Origin: Gilvimarinus xylanilyticus
GTDB lineage: Bacteria > Pseudomonadota > Gammaproteobacteria > Pseudomonadales > Cellvibrionaceae
Assembly: GCF_024195295.1 (NCBI RefSeq)
Contig: NZ_JAMFTH010000004.1
Coordinates: 278,541 to 342,540, forward strand
Reading direction: 5' to 3'
Length of the DNA stretch: 64,000 bases
Shown here: in pieces, positions 8,447 to 17,208 of the stretch
Position numbering within the stretch: the stretch's first letter is position 1
Layout: each line of letters opens with the position of its first letter
Notes under the pieces: model-generated
What the model saw: the letters and a program-made list of their open reading frames with translations, nothing else
What the model was told of the DNA's origin: nothing
Database searches by the model: none
Program-made: the position numbers and the translations under genes

Positions 8447-9214
8447 TCATGCATGGTTCATATCTGACTCAGACACCAACCTCTGATACATTGAATCCAA
8501 ATCTTCTTTGATCGACTGTCTAATCCTGTTTTTGACTTGCTCCCCTTTTCCAAAAGAGTTTGAATTAAAGTTTTCGCTAACAAAGCCTTCACGAATTTTT
8601 ATACCAACATTTTTGAGCAAGCGTTCGGAAACAGGGGGCTGGCTAATAAACTGGTCATACCCTACCAAAAACACCCGCTTACGCTCTGAAAGTCTCTGTT
8701 TAAAATAAAGACTATTTCTCGCGTACCAGAACATACCACAGACTTCTTCTTTAGTAGGGTTAGACTCGTAAAGAATTTCTGCCTTTTCAACAACTTCGGC
8801 GGGGTATGCATCCCGAAACCCCATATTACTAGTTTTATTATTCTTAAAAAGCGGGAGCAAGTGGCTATTTTTATCAATGCCTGGCCACTTAACCAACATT
8901 GAGGCAACCACATCAGCGTAGTTGCGAAACATCCAGATGGCAGACGATGAGCCAGCAAAAAAGTCCATTATGTCGGCGGCATAATGACTCTGAACTAGAG
9001 GTTTTATGATAACAGTGTCCTCAGAAACACTCCGTACTTTATCTTCAACCTCATCTAAAGGGTTCAGCTTTAAGCCTTGACGTACATCTTTTGAACAAAG
9101 AGTAGATCGAGCTTCTGGAAACGCTTTAACAGAACCCAAGCCACCAAGAGATTTAAGTAGAGCCGTAGTTCCCGATCTCTGACAGCCAAATATAAAAACA
9201 ATTTTCTTATCCAA
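8447..9214 (-). CDS. Sulfotransferase
   Basis: This 255-residue protein starts MDKKIVFIFGCQRSGTTALL. The GCQRSGTT loop at residues 10-17 is the classic 5'-phosphosulfate-binding motif of sulfotransferases. 'IWMFRNYADVVASML' around residues 94-108 is the 3'-phosphate-binding region (R..D..AS). The full-length size is normal for single-domain bacterial sulfotransferases. It lies 22 bp after the bifunctional glycosyltransferase in the same operon. It probably moves sulfate from PAPS onto a sugar of the locus polysaccharide in the cytoplasm. Acceptor specificity cannot be read. Local GC is low, like that of its upstream neighbours. Confidence 0.85.
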   Translation of the reverse strand: MDKKIVFIFGCQRSGTTALLKSLGGLGSVKAFPEARSTLCSKDVRQGLKLNPLDEVEDKVRSVSEDTVIIKPLVQSHYAADIMDFFAGSSSAIWMFRNYADVVASMLVKWPGIDKNSHLLPLFKNNKTSNMGFRDAYPAEVVEKAEILYESNPTKEEVCGMFWYARNSLYFKQRLSERKRVFLVGYDQFISQPPVSERLLKNVGIKIREGFVSENFNSNSFGKGEQVKNRIRQSIKEDLDSMYQRLVSESDMNHA

Positions 9215-9236
9215 GACTAAAGCCTCTTCTAGTGAA

Positions 9237-10805
9237 TCAACAATTTCTCGTTAAAAGGTGTTTAAACAGCATTACGTGCTGATTGGCCCATGTACTCCAG
9301 TTATGACTCATCATGTAGCTGGACAAACGTCCTTTCTGGGCTAAATAATTATCTCTCGTTGAAATAATCGCTTTTTTCAGAGACTCATAGTCACCCGTTC
9401 TATATTCTATATGAGGAAACTCAGGAATAACCCCTATAGGTGGAGCAATTGCCATCGTTCCCGAAGCCAGAGCCTCCATAAAGGGGACGGGACCACCCTC
9501 AATTAGCGAGGGGACAAGGAGATAGTCAACCGCTTGATAGAAATCCGAAAAATCATCAAAGTCCCATACGGGGACGCCCCATGAATCATTAGTGGCGACG
9601 ATTTTAACACCCTTCATCACCTCGGGGTCGTTATTCAATTGATGCACTAAGTGCTCGCCTTTCCTTCCCCCTTTATACACTCTTCCGACTATCCCTAAGG
9701 TCATTCGTGGTTTGAAGGATGCGTCGGCTCCCACTTTAATAACGGTTATTTTCTCTTCGGGTATATCAAACCTTCTAAGGTTCTCCGCAGCCTCTTCTGA
9801 AACGGCGATACAGTGATCAACTTCCCGAGCCACGGAAATCCACTTATCTGCATGAAGAGCTTCGTCAAAATGAGTAAAGTTTGCCACCACAACGCCAGAC
9901 TTAGGGCGTTTATTGAAGTAGCCGTAGTTAATGTAATAATGAACATTAGCGTCGTGGTAATCCTCATTTATCTTTGCGTTCTTTAAACGCTTTACAATCT
10001 CTTCCCCTTTTCTGTGCATTATCCAGCCGGGCTTCTCGGTAACCACTCTTAGCTTTACGTCATCCGAATTTGGCAAAACCACCTGTTCCTTTGAAAACAT
10101 TCTCGTAATTACATCCTTCATTCGTTTAATATCGTTTGGCGGCGTCACTTTTTGGTCGAACAGCTTTCTAGTTTTGTTCTCATAGTGAATGGCAGTCGCG
10201 TTATGGCAGTACATCACTTTCTTCTGGAACGCTTCTCTATACTCAAGGCACAAGATAACATCCTGTGCTGCCACTTCACACTGCTCATCGAACCTGACCG
10301 CTAAAAACTCTTCTCGGTCGATTATCACAAACGCGCCTGTAACCGCAGGCACATCCATATCATACGCAACCCTGGGATCTCTGTATGACGCCTTGTTTTT
10401 CAAATAATGATAAGGCATTAACTCATCGTTGATGAACATTCCCGCATGCTGAATATTTCCGTCCGGGTACCTTAAGTTCGCCCCCACAACACCAACATCA
10501 CGCTGTTGAAAAACAGTCAATGCCCTATCGATGCAATGTTGATCTAACTCGATATCATCGTTAATGAAAAGCAGCGTATCGTAGCTCGCCATCTCGGCAA
10601 TTTCATTGTTGTTTTTTGAAAAGTTGTATGGCTTGATTGATTCAAAAAGAATATTTTGGCTGTCATATCGACCAATTGGCGGCAGCGATTCACCATTCCA
10701 GGAACAGATCACCTCGTAATCCCCCTTGGGAAACGCTTTTGGAATAGAGATAATTAGCTTGTCAAGGTTCTCTAAGCTTCTGGATACCGTCAAAATTGAC
10801 AACAT
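9237..10805 (-). CDS. Two-domain glycosyltransferase, GT2 fused to GT4-like
   Basis: This is a 522-residue protein. Residues ~1-210 are a GT-A (GT2) domain with 'SILTVSR', 'YEVICSWNGES', the metal-binding 'LLFINDDIELD' and 'VVGANLRYPDGNIQHAGMF', a pattern common in rhamnan/O-antigen transferases. From about residue 290 a GT-B, GT4-like half follows: 'KITVIKVGADASFKP', 'GIVGRVYKGGRKGEH' and 'YLLVPSLIEGGPVPFMEALA', the E-x7-E region binding the nucleotide sugar. One polypeptide could therefore add two sugars in succession. It lies 3 bp after the 743-residue glycosyltransferase and just before the sulfotransferase. Donors are unknown; dTDP-rhamnose is the nearest candidate. Confidence 0.8.
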   Translation of the reverse strand: MLSILTVSRSLENLDKLIISIPKAFPKGDYEVICSWNGESLPPIGRYDSQNILFESIKPYNFSKNNNEIAEMASYDTLLFINDDIELDQHCIDRALTVFQQRDVGVVGANLRYPDGNIQHAGMFINDELMPYHYLKNKASYRDPRVAYDMDVPAVTGAFVIIDREEFLAVRFDEQCEVAAQDVILCLEYREAFQKKVMYCHNATAIHYENKTRKLFDQKVTPPNDIKRMKDVITRMFSKEQVVLPNSDDVKLRVVTEKPGWIMHRKGEEIVKRLKNAKINEDYHDANVHYYINYGYFNKRPKSGVVVANFTHFDEALHADKWISVAREVDHCIAVSEEAAENLRRFDIPEEKITVIKVGADASFKPRMTLGIVGRVYKGGRKGEHLVHQLNNDPEVMKGVKIVATNDSWGVPVWDFDDFSDFYQAVDYLLVPSLIEGGPVPFMEALASGTMAIAPPIGVIPEFPHIEYRTGDYESLKKAIISTRDNYLAQKGRLSSYMMSHNWSTWANQHVMLFKHLLTRNC

Positions 10806-10808
10806 TTT

Positions 10809-13040
10809 CTACTTCTCCATTAATTCAAGAATTAGCTCTCTATACTCTGAGACCATTTCTTCATAACTGGTTAGGGCCTCAAACTGTTTGTAAGCGCATT
10901 TCCTATAAGCGCTTAAACGCTGGAGACTGCCTATTACACCATAAAGCTTTGTTGCCAGCTCCTCTTCATTACCAGCTTCGTAAAAAACACCACTTTCACC
11001 TTCTGTAATTTGCTCAACGACTCCAAAGCAGGGAGTTGCCACTACTGGAAGAGAAAAATATAGCGCCTCAAGAACTACCCTAGGATAGCTTTCGTGAACA
11101 GATGACATTACGAAGGTGTCGGAAGCAAGGTACAGCAGTTGAACCAGTGGGTCATTCGTATCCTCTGTCTGGGGCAACAAATGAATTTTACCTTGCAACG
11201 CCACCGGAAGATTCAACATTTCATCGTAAACCAGTCTAGAATACTCATTATCATTCATGCCGACGATAAACACACGGGGCACCTCATCCAGCCTTTCATA
11301 GAGGCTGGGTAACGCGCGCACTAAATCCAGCTGCCCTTTCCTTTCGCAAACAGTGCCAACACTCAGTACTACTCTTTCGTTACTCGATATCCCCATCATT
11401 ACTCGTGCAGTATCGCGCGTAACTCCACCAAGTTTTCTTTCAAGCTCAGACGCTTCAAGCCCATTGTAGATAACAGTTTGATTGCCAGAGTCTGCAAATC
11501 CCCAAAGATTCTTTGTTGCGCGAGCGACAAAAACTGATCGATCAACACGGGCTACCAATGAGTCAGCATATCCTCTAATATAGTCGGGCAAGTAGGAAAA
11601 GTAAGTTGTCGGATCCTCGCTCTCCCGAGGGATTAAGATAGTCGGAATGTCAAGGGCCAAACCAACAATCGCAGAATGAAAAGACTGCAAGGTGTTCGCT
11701 ACAATTACATCAGGAGATAGCGCCCCCATGGAGGCTATAAGATAATCTAGCTCGCTTAGCCAAGACTCCTCTGATGAGCCACGCACCCGAGGGTAGCTTT
11801 GAACGATCACCGAAATACCCTGTTCTTCGTAAGCCTCTCTCATTGGGCCGTCAGTAGGTGAAAAAACGACGGGATATAGCCTAGCCGACCTCGCCAAGCC
11901 AACTACTGTCTGATAAAGACTTGTCTGAGCACCCTGAACTTTAAAATTATGGGAAGCGAATAAGACAACTCTCTTTCCTAGCGTCTTCGCGTGCTCTGCA
12001 CGTTTTACCCAAGCCGACTTCTCCTTAAACCGCTCAATGCCGATAACTCTACTGACAGAATCGGTAGACAACCTTACTTCCAACCTATGTTCGTCACCAT
12101 CAAAAAATTGCTTAGGAACGCTTAATAGCAACTCACCGGCCGGAATATTTAAGGCTCTTTGGACATCCGGCCGATTGTTGGTCACATTCGTTGTCCTGAC
12201 CACTTCGCCATCAATTAAAAGGTGTGCCTTTACACTCTTCAACTCTTTTATTGTAGGCATTGCCAGCCAGCCCCTATACCTGCCTTTAGAAAAGGACTCT
12301 TTTCGAAAGCTTACCTTTATTTCACCGCATTCCGGAAGCTTTACTTTGCCTCCGTCAAGTTTTTCTTTGATTTGACCTAACCTCTGAAACTCCTTCCTTG
12401 ATAAAAACCGTGCATTGTCAATCAGGCTTGTACGACGAAAAAAAATGTCGCATAACGACCGCCTAAGTCCCGACACCCTCTCAAAGTAGAGCTGGAACCT
12501 ATTAAGGGTATCATCTGAAACATCCAGCCATAGATCATGCGTGTTAAACACTGCAGCTGATCTACTTCTGATAGGCTGAATTCTTCCACATTCTAGAAAA
12601 GGAAAGTCAACTGGAACTTTCGTCTTCTCACCTGCAACCTGAATTACGCTCCCCCAACATACATGGTGAAGCAAACCAAATATTAGAGAAGATCGACCAG
12701 CGCTTTCTAAGTTAACGATTGCAGCGGGCTGAGAGACGACCAAGTCTCGAAGTTGCGTCACAAAGGAGGCGCTCTTTTCAAACTCACGCAAGGCAACCCA
12801 TCCCGAGGCAAGGTCTTTGTCACTCTCAATAACACTGATTGGCTTTAAAACATCCCGCCTAATAAAACTAGGAATTAACCGCAAATTAAACGCTGCTTGT
12901 TCTGCGACTACATTATTAGCCCCAAGACTGGCAATGCATTTGACATAGCCATCAAATGCATTGGAGTAATTCCTCTTCCTAAAAGCGGAGTTAGCTCGGC
13001 CTAAAGATTTTTTTACGTTATCCATAAAGTTTTTTGTCAC
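10809..13040 (-). CDS. Large GT4-family glycosyltransferase with N-terminal extension
   Basis: This is a 743-residue protein. Residues ~360-740 form a GT-B glycosyltransferase: 'RVVLFASHNFKVQGAQTSLY', 'PDVIVANTLQSFHSAI', 'VVLSVGTVCERKGQLDL' and 'ASDTFVMSSVHESYPRVVLE', the conserved donor-binding E-x7-E helix. The N-terminal ~350 residues are unrecognised; they include a helical start and a beta-rich section around residues 230-340 that could bind substrate or partners. The gene sits 27 bp after rmlA and 3 bp before the next glycosyltransferase, so it belongs to the same transcript. Expected role: transfer of an activated sugar (perhaps rhamnose) to the growing polysaccharide in the cytoplasm. 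Confidence 0.8.
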   Translation of the reverse strand: MTKNFMDNVKKSLGRANSAFRKRNYSNAFDGYVKCIASLGANNVVAEQAAFNLRLIPSFIRRDVLKPISVIESDKDLASGWVALREFEKSASFVTQLRDLVVSQPAAIVNLESAGRSSLIFGLLHHVCWGSVIQVAGEKTKVPVDFPFLECGRIQPIRSRSAAVFNTHDLWLDVSDDTLNRFQLYFERVSGLRRSLCDIFFRRTSLIDNARFLSRKEFQRLGQIKEKLDGGKVKLPECGEIKVSFRKESFSKGRYRGWLAMPTIKELKSVKAHLLIDGEVVRTTNVTNNRPDVQRALNIPAGELLLSVPKQFFDGDEHRLEVRLSTDSVSRVIGIERFKEKSAWVKRAEHAKTLGKRVVLFASHNFKVQGAQTSLYQTVVGLARSARLYPVVFSPTDGPMREAYEEQGISVIVQSYPRVRGSSEESWLSELDYLIASMGALSPDVIVANTLQSFHSAIVGLALDIPTILIPRESEDPTTYFSYLPDYIRGYADSLVARVDRSVFVARATKNLWGFADSGNQTVIYNGLEASELERKLGGVTRDTARVMMGISSNERVVLSVGTVCERKGQLDLVRALPSLYERLDEVPRVFIVGMNDNEYSRLVYDEMLNLPVALQGKIHLLPQTEDTNDPLVQLLYLASDTFVMSSVHESYPRVVLEALYFSLPVVATPCFGVVEQITEGESGVFYEAGNEEELATKLYGVIGSLQRLSAYRKCAYKQFEALTSYEEMVSEYRELILELMEK

Positions 13041-13067
13041 CCATTAGCGAATCGTAATCACTTGAAA

Positions 13068-13940
13068 TTAATCAACATCACCAATCAAGTGCTTCAAATA
13101 CTTACCATACTGAGTTTTTCTGTATAGAAGTGCCTGAGCCTCTAAATCCACGGATGTAATCCATTGATTCCTCCATGCAATTTCTTGAAGGCAAGCCACC
13201 TTCAAACCCTGCCTATGCTCAATGGTTTGCACATACTGCGCTGCCTCAAGTAGACTATCGTGAGTCCCGGTATCCAACCACGCAAACCCCCTCCCCAAGC
13301 GCTCCACACTTAAGTCGCCTCGTTCTAAATATGCATTGTTAATAGAAGTAATTTCCAACTCACCTCGGACTGAGGGCTTAACCGACTTCGCAATATCAAC
13401 AACATCGTTGTCATAGAAGTATAAGCCAGTCACCGCGTAGTGGGATTTTGGTTTCTCTGGCTTTTCTTCAATGCTAATGGCTTTACCATTTTCATCAAAC
13501 TCCACTACGCCAAATCGCTCAGGGTCATTAACCCAATAGCCAAAGACAGTTGCACCTTTTCCTTTACTTGCGGCATTTTTAAGTTGATTGGTAAAGTGCT
13601 GACCGTGAAAAATGTTGTCGCCCAACACCAAGCAGACGCTGTCATTGCCAATAAATTCTTCGCCGATAATGAAAGCTTGGGCCAGGCCGTCCGGGCTGGG
13701 TTGGACTTTATAGCTAAAGGTAACGCCAAACTGCTCGCCCGTACCCAATAATTTTTGATATTGAGGCAAATCGTCAGGGGTACTGATGATTAATATATCG
13801 CGAACACCCGCCAGCATTAGAACTGATATGGGGTAGTAAATCATCGGTTTGTCGTACACTGGCAATAATTGCTTTGATGTTCCCAGAGTGATGGGGTGTA
13901 GGCGGGTTCCGCTGCCGCCTGCCAGTACGATGCCTTTCAT
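13068..13940 (-). CDS. rmlA: Glucose-1-phosphate thymidylyltransferase RmlA
   Basis: This 290-residue protein begins [18 protein letters not shown], the nucleotidyl-transfer signature, followed by '[16 protein letters not shown]'. '[10 protein letters not shown]' and '[19 protein letters not shown]' are diagnostic for RmlA. It makes dTDP-glucose from dTTP and Glc-1-P, the first step to dTDP-L-rhamnose. The other three rml genes lie upstream as rmlB-rmlC-rmlD, so the pathway is complete. An unusual point is that rmlA is separated from rmlD by about 430 bp containing six repeat hairpins, which may split or attenuate the transcript. Confidence 0.96.
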   Translation of the reverse strand: MKGIVLAGGSGTRLHPITLGTSKQLLPVYDKPMIYYPISVLMLAGVRDILIISTPDDLPQYQKLLGTGEQFGVTFSYKVQPSPDGLAQAFIIGEEFIGNDSVCLVLGDNIFHGQHFTNQLKNAASKGKGATVFGYWVNDPERFGVVEFDENGKAISIEEKPEKPKSHYAVTGLYFYDNDVVDIAKSVKPSVRGELEITSINNAYLERGDLSVERLGRGFAWLDTGTHDSLLEAAQYVQTIEHRQGLKVACLQEIAWRNQWITSVDLEAQALLYRKTQYGKYLKHLIGDVD

Positions 13941-14007
13941 TTAGCTTTCCTTTGATGTTTGGTTACTTTGTTGCGTTGTTTGCTCCGCTAAAGCGGGCTC
14001 TTTTTCT

Positions 14008-14313
14008 GGATTCCCTGTCGTGGCAGGGAATGACGTTACTACTAAACCCTTTCCTATTTCTGGATTCCCTGTCGTGGCAGGGAATGACGGTAATGCTAAT
14101 TTGTCTTTTCACCTGCCTGGATTCCCTATCGTGGTAGGGAATGACGATAATGATAAACCGCCTGTCTCCTGTTTGGGTTCCCTATCGTGGTAAAGAATGA
14201 CATTAGTGCTAATTTGTCTCTTCGTCTGCCTAGGTTCCCTGTCGTGGCAGGGAATGACGTTGCTACTAAACCCTTTCATATTTCTGGATTCGCTGTCGTG
14301 GCAGGGATTGACG
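14008..14313 (+). repeat. Cluster of six ~28-bp hairpin repeats between rmlD and rmlA
   Basis: Six copies of GATTCCCTRTCGTGGYAGGG-type sequence followed by AATGACG start near 14008, 14062, 14119, 14175, 14232 and 14286, all in one orientation at a 54-57 bp period. Each can form a stem (TTCCCT/AGGGAA) around a CGTGG-type loop. The 26-29 bp between copies are also similar to one another (ACTAAACCC.TT or GCTAATTTGTCT), so these are tandemly copied units and not a repeat-spacer array. Copies 4 and 6 have mismatches in the stem. They belong to the family seen at 22.1, 23.9, 24.7 and 29.6 kb. Confidence 0.85.
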
Positions 14314-14368
14314 ATTTTACTAACCGCTCCGATTCCCTCCTTTTGGGAAAAACGGTTTTCTTTTGGGG

Positions 14369-15247
14369 TTAACCGTTATAATCCAGATATTCCTCTAGCG
14401 TTTGTTCTAGTTGGGACTTCCAGTCGGGTAGCTGTATACCTAGGGCTGACTCCAGTTTTGTTAGGTTTAAGCGCGAGTTTAGCGGACGCTTAGCCGGTGT
14501 GGGGTAATCTGCCGTGGCTATGGGGTGAACAGCCTCGGGCGTTATCGCTAGCTTTTTGCCGTGCATCAAACACCCGGTAAAAATGGCTTGGGCAAAACCT
14601 TGCCAACTGGTAGAACCGCTGGGTGCCAGATGATAAATACCCGACTCTATCCTCTTTTCATACGCCAGTAACGAGACTTGCGCAATAAGTCGCGCCGGGG
14701 TGGGTGCGCCTGTTTGGTCTGACACGACGTTCAGCTGTGCCTTTTCTTTGCCTAGGCGAATCATGGTTTTCATAAAGTTGTGGCCACGGGCGCTGTAAAC
14801 CCAGCTGGTACGGAATATGTAGTGCTTGCAACCGCTGGCAACAATGGCACTGTCGCCACTCAGCTTAGTCGCGCCATAAACGCCTAAGGGACCAGTTTCA
14901 GCCGTTTCGCTATAAGCCGCACTGCCAACGCCTGGGTATACATAGTCAGACGAATAGTGGATTAGCATTGCACCAGACTGGGCCGCATAGTTTGCTAATT
15001 GACTGGGAAGCTCCGCATTAATTCGGGCAGCTAAAGCTTGTTCGCTTTCGGCTTTATCAACAGCGGTGTATGCTGCGGCATTTAGTATTAAGGCTGGCTT
15101 TAACTCGCACAAGTGGGCGTCTACAGCCTCGGCGCTTTCCAGGTTTAGCTCTGCTCGGGTTGGGGCGTTTATTTCCCCCAGGGGTGCGAATACACGCTTT
15201 AGCTCGAAACCAACTTGGCCCGTTTGGCCCAACAGTAATATTGTCAT
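14369..15247 (-). CDS. rmlD: dTDP-4-dehydrorhamnose reductase RmlD
   Basis: This 292-residue SDR protein begins MTILLLGQTGQVGFELKRVF with the GxTGQVG NADPH-binding motif. The active-site motif is YGATKLSGD, after 'HYSSDYVYPG', the family's 'STDYVF' region. It reduces dTDP-4-keto-L-rhamnose to dTDP-L-rhamnose, the last step. I prefer the ATG at 15247; a GTG at 15259 would add four residues. It follows rmlC by about 20 bp. The gene ends near the hairpin cluster that lies before rmlA. Confidence 0.95.
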   Translation of the reverse strand: MTILLLGQTGQVGFELKRVFAPLGEINAPTRAELNLESAEAVDAHLCELKPALILNAAAYTAVDKAESEQALAARINAELPSQLANYAAQSGAMLIHYSSDYVYPGVGSAAYSETAETGPLGVYGATKLSGDSAIVASGCKHYIFRTSWVYSARGHNFMKTMIRLGKEKAQLNVVSDQTGAPTPARLIAQVSLLAYEKRIESGIYHLAPSGSTSWQGFAQAIFTGCLMHGKKLAITPEAVHPIATADYPTPAKRPLNSRLNLTKLESALGIQLPDWKSQLEQTLEEYLDYNG

Positions 15248-15267
15248 AGCATTCAGCACATTCGTGG

Positions 15268-15810
15268 CTAGGAAAATTTAGGGGCGTCGTTAAACAACAA
15301 GCCTTCGGCATCTTTCGCGGAAAGCGTAGGATTGGCCCCTGCGGGCCATTCTATACCCACGGTAGGGTCATCCCACCGTAGCGAGTATTCATCACCAGGG
15401 TTGTAGTAATCGGTGCACTTATACTGAAACTCCGCCATTTCACTGGTTACATAAAATCCATGAGCAAAGCCCGGCGGCACCCACAGCATTTGCTTATTAG
15501 CTTCGCTTAAATAAGCCCCCACCCACTGCCCGAACGTAGGAGAACTTTGGCGCATATCCACAGCCACATCGAAAACCTCACCCCGAGTTACCCGGACTAA
15601 CTTTCCCTGTGGCTTTTGGTACTGATAATGCATACCACGCAAAATACCCTGAGCGGAACTTGAATGATTATCCTGCACGAATTGATATGCACCACACTCT
15701 CGCTCAAATTCACTTTGACGAAAGCTTTCCATGAAAAAGCCGCGTTCGTCGCCGAACACTTTAGGGGTAAGCAGTTTTACGTCGGGTATTGCTAATGCTT
15801 TATAGTTCAC
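15268..15810 (-). CDS. rmlC: dTDP-4-dehydrorhamnose 3,5-epimerase RmlC
   Basis: This 180-residue cupin has the RmlC signature: 'PKVFGDERGFFMESF', 'FVQDNHSSSAQGILRGMHYQ' containing the catalytic His, 'GEVFDVAVDMR' and 'LWVPPGFAHGF'. 'CTDYYNPGDEYSLRWDDP' is the typical C-terminal part. It epimerises dTDP-4-keto-6-deoxy-glucose at C3 and C5. It lies 2 bp after rmlB and is certainly co-transcribed. Length is normal. Confidence 0.96.
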   Translation of the reverse strand: MNYKALAIPDVKLLTPKVFGDERGFFMESFRQSEFERECGAYQFVQDNHSSSAQGILRGMHYQYQKPQGKLVRVTRGEVFDVAVDMRQSSPTFGQWVGAYLSEANKQMLWVPPGFAHGFYVTSEMAEFQYKCTDYYNPGDEYSLRWDDPTVGIEWPAGANPTLSAKDAEGLLFNDAPKFS

Positions 15811-15812
15811 TT

Positions 15813-16889
15813 TTACATCTCTCCCACTTTAGCGGCAGCCACGCCTAAACGCTCCCCTCGGTAGCTGCCGTCTTGTACCTTTTTCCACCAAGCTTCGTTA
15901 GCCAGGTACCACTGGACGGTTTTACGCAATCCGGTTTCAAAAGTCTCTGCAGGTGTCCAGCCCAGGTCTTTTTCGATTTTGCTCGCGTCAATCGCGTAGC
16001 GGTGGTCATGGCCTGGGCGATCGGTCACAAAAGTGATTAGTTCGCGGTAACTGGTGGACTGGGGCACCAGTTCTTGCAAAAGGTCGCAAATAGTTTGTAC
16101 AACCTCAAGGTTGGCTTTCTCGTTATGGCCACCGATATTGTAGGTTTCACCCACTTCACCTTTGGTAGCCACGGTTATGAGCGCACGGGCATGATCTTCC
16201 ACATACAACCAATCGCGAATTTGCTGACCATTGCCGTACACAGGTAATCGTTTAGCCGCCAGGGCGTTTAAAATCATTAACGGTATCAGCTTTTCGGGAA
16301 AGTGATAGGGACCGTAATTGTTACTGCAATTGGTAATTAACGTGGGCAAGCCATAAGTACGCTGCCAGGCGCGAACCAAGTGGTCCGAGCTGGCCTTGCT
16401 GGCACTGTAGGGGCTACTGGGAGCATATGGAGTGGCTTCGGTAAACAGATCATCCGTGCCCTCAAGATCACCATACACCTCGTCAGTGGATATGTGATGA
16501 AACCGAAAACTTTTCGCTTCAGGTTCTCTTAACCCCTGCCAATAAGACCGTGCGGCCTCCAACAACGTGTAAGTGCCGACAATATTGGTTTGAACAAACT
16601 CCATGGGGCCGTCGATTGAACGGTCCACGTGACTTTCGGCCGCCAGGTGCATCACCACATCGGGTTTGAATTGGTTAAAAACCTGCTGCATAGCAGCTCC
16701 ATCGGAAATATCGGCTTGTACAAAGTGGTAGCGGGGGTTGTGCTCCACCTCAGCCAGTGATTCCAAATTGCCCGCATAAGTTAACTTATCGACATTAACC
16801 ACGGTATGGTCGGCATTCTGAATCAGCTCGCGCACAACGGCACTGCCAATAAAACCGGCCCCGCCGGTGACTAAAAACACTTTACTCAC
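15813..16889 (-). CDS. rmlB: dTDP-glucose 4,6-dehydratase RmlB
   Basis: This 358-residue extended SDR starts at a GTG (16889) as [19 protein letters not shown]. It has '[12 protein letters not shown]', '[13 protein letters not shown]', the catalytic YSASKASSD motif and '[15 protein letters not shown]', all diagnostic of RmlB. It converts dTDP-glucose to dTDP-4-keto-6-deoxyglucose using bound NAD. The start overlaps the stop of the short coiled-coil gene by 8 nt (GTGAGTAA), tying rhamnose synthesis to the coiled-coil genes in one transcript. Confidence 0.96.
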   Translation of the reverse strand: MSKVFLVTGGAGFIGSAVVRELIQNADHTVVNVDKLTYAGNLESLAEVEHNPRYHFVQADISDGAAMQQVFNQFKPDVVMHLAAESHVDRSIDGPMEFVQTNIVGTYTLLEAARSYWQGLREPEAKSFRFHHISTDEVYGDLEGTDDLFTEATPYAPSSPYSASKASSDHLVRAWQRTYGLPTLITNCSNNYGPYHFPEKLIPLMILNALAAKRLPVYGNGQQIRDWLYVEDHARALITVATKGEVGETYNIGGHNEKANLEVVQTICDLLQELVPQSTSYRELITFVTDRPGHDHRYAIDASKIEKDLGWTPAETFETGLRKTVQWYLANEAWWKKVQDGSYRGERLGVAAAKVGEM

Positions 16890-17208
16890 TTAAGTTTCCT
16901 TCAGTTTTGTCTTCGTCTAATAGCTGCTCGATAAGCGCCATTTGCGCTTCGGCCCTTTCTAGGTGCTGCTCTACCGCTGCTTGGCGAGCTTGGGTATCAG
17001 CCAGCTCTTGCTTCAGGCGGTAGTTTTCAAGCTTTAGTTCGCTAATTTCTACCCCCTGCTTAATTAACTGCTGTTTTTTTTCTTCCAGCTGTTGCTGCAG
17101 TGTTGCGTTATTACTGTTAGCTTCTAGCTGCTTAGCACTGCCTACCGTTTTATCGGTAGCCCCAAAACTAAAACTTAACGGCTGATCGGGCGCTGTGTGA
17201 TTTGTCAT
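16882..17208 (-). CDS. Short coiled-coil protein of the EPS locus
   Basis: This 108-residue soluble protein starts [20 protein letters not shown] at an ATG overlapping the previous stop by 4 nt (ATGA), which decides the start over an in-frame one at 17232. Residues ~30-100 are a continuous heptad helix ('[20 protein letters not shown]', '[20 protein letters not shown]'), and the tail is acidic. No known enzyme motif is present. It is coupled on both sides, by 4 nt to the long coiled-coil methyltransferase-like gene and by 8 nt to rmlB. A partner of the two long coiled-coil proteins is a reasonable inference, not shown by sequence. Confidence 0.65.
   Translation of the reverse strand: MTNHTAPDQPLSFSFGATDKTVGSAKQLEANSNNATLQQQLEEKKQQLIKQGVEISELKLENYRLKQELADTQARQAAVEQHLERAEAQMALIEQLLDEDKTEGNLSE

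Noticed and set aside
14008..14313. CRISPR-like array of six ~28-bp repeats with ~27-bp spacers
   Set aside because: The intervening sequences resemble one another, the repeat stems vary with mismatches, no leader or cas gene is present, and the same hairpin occurs singly elsewhere.
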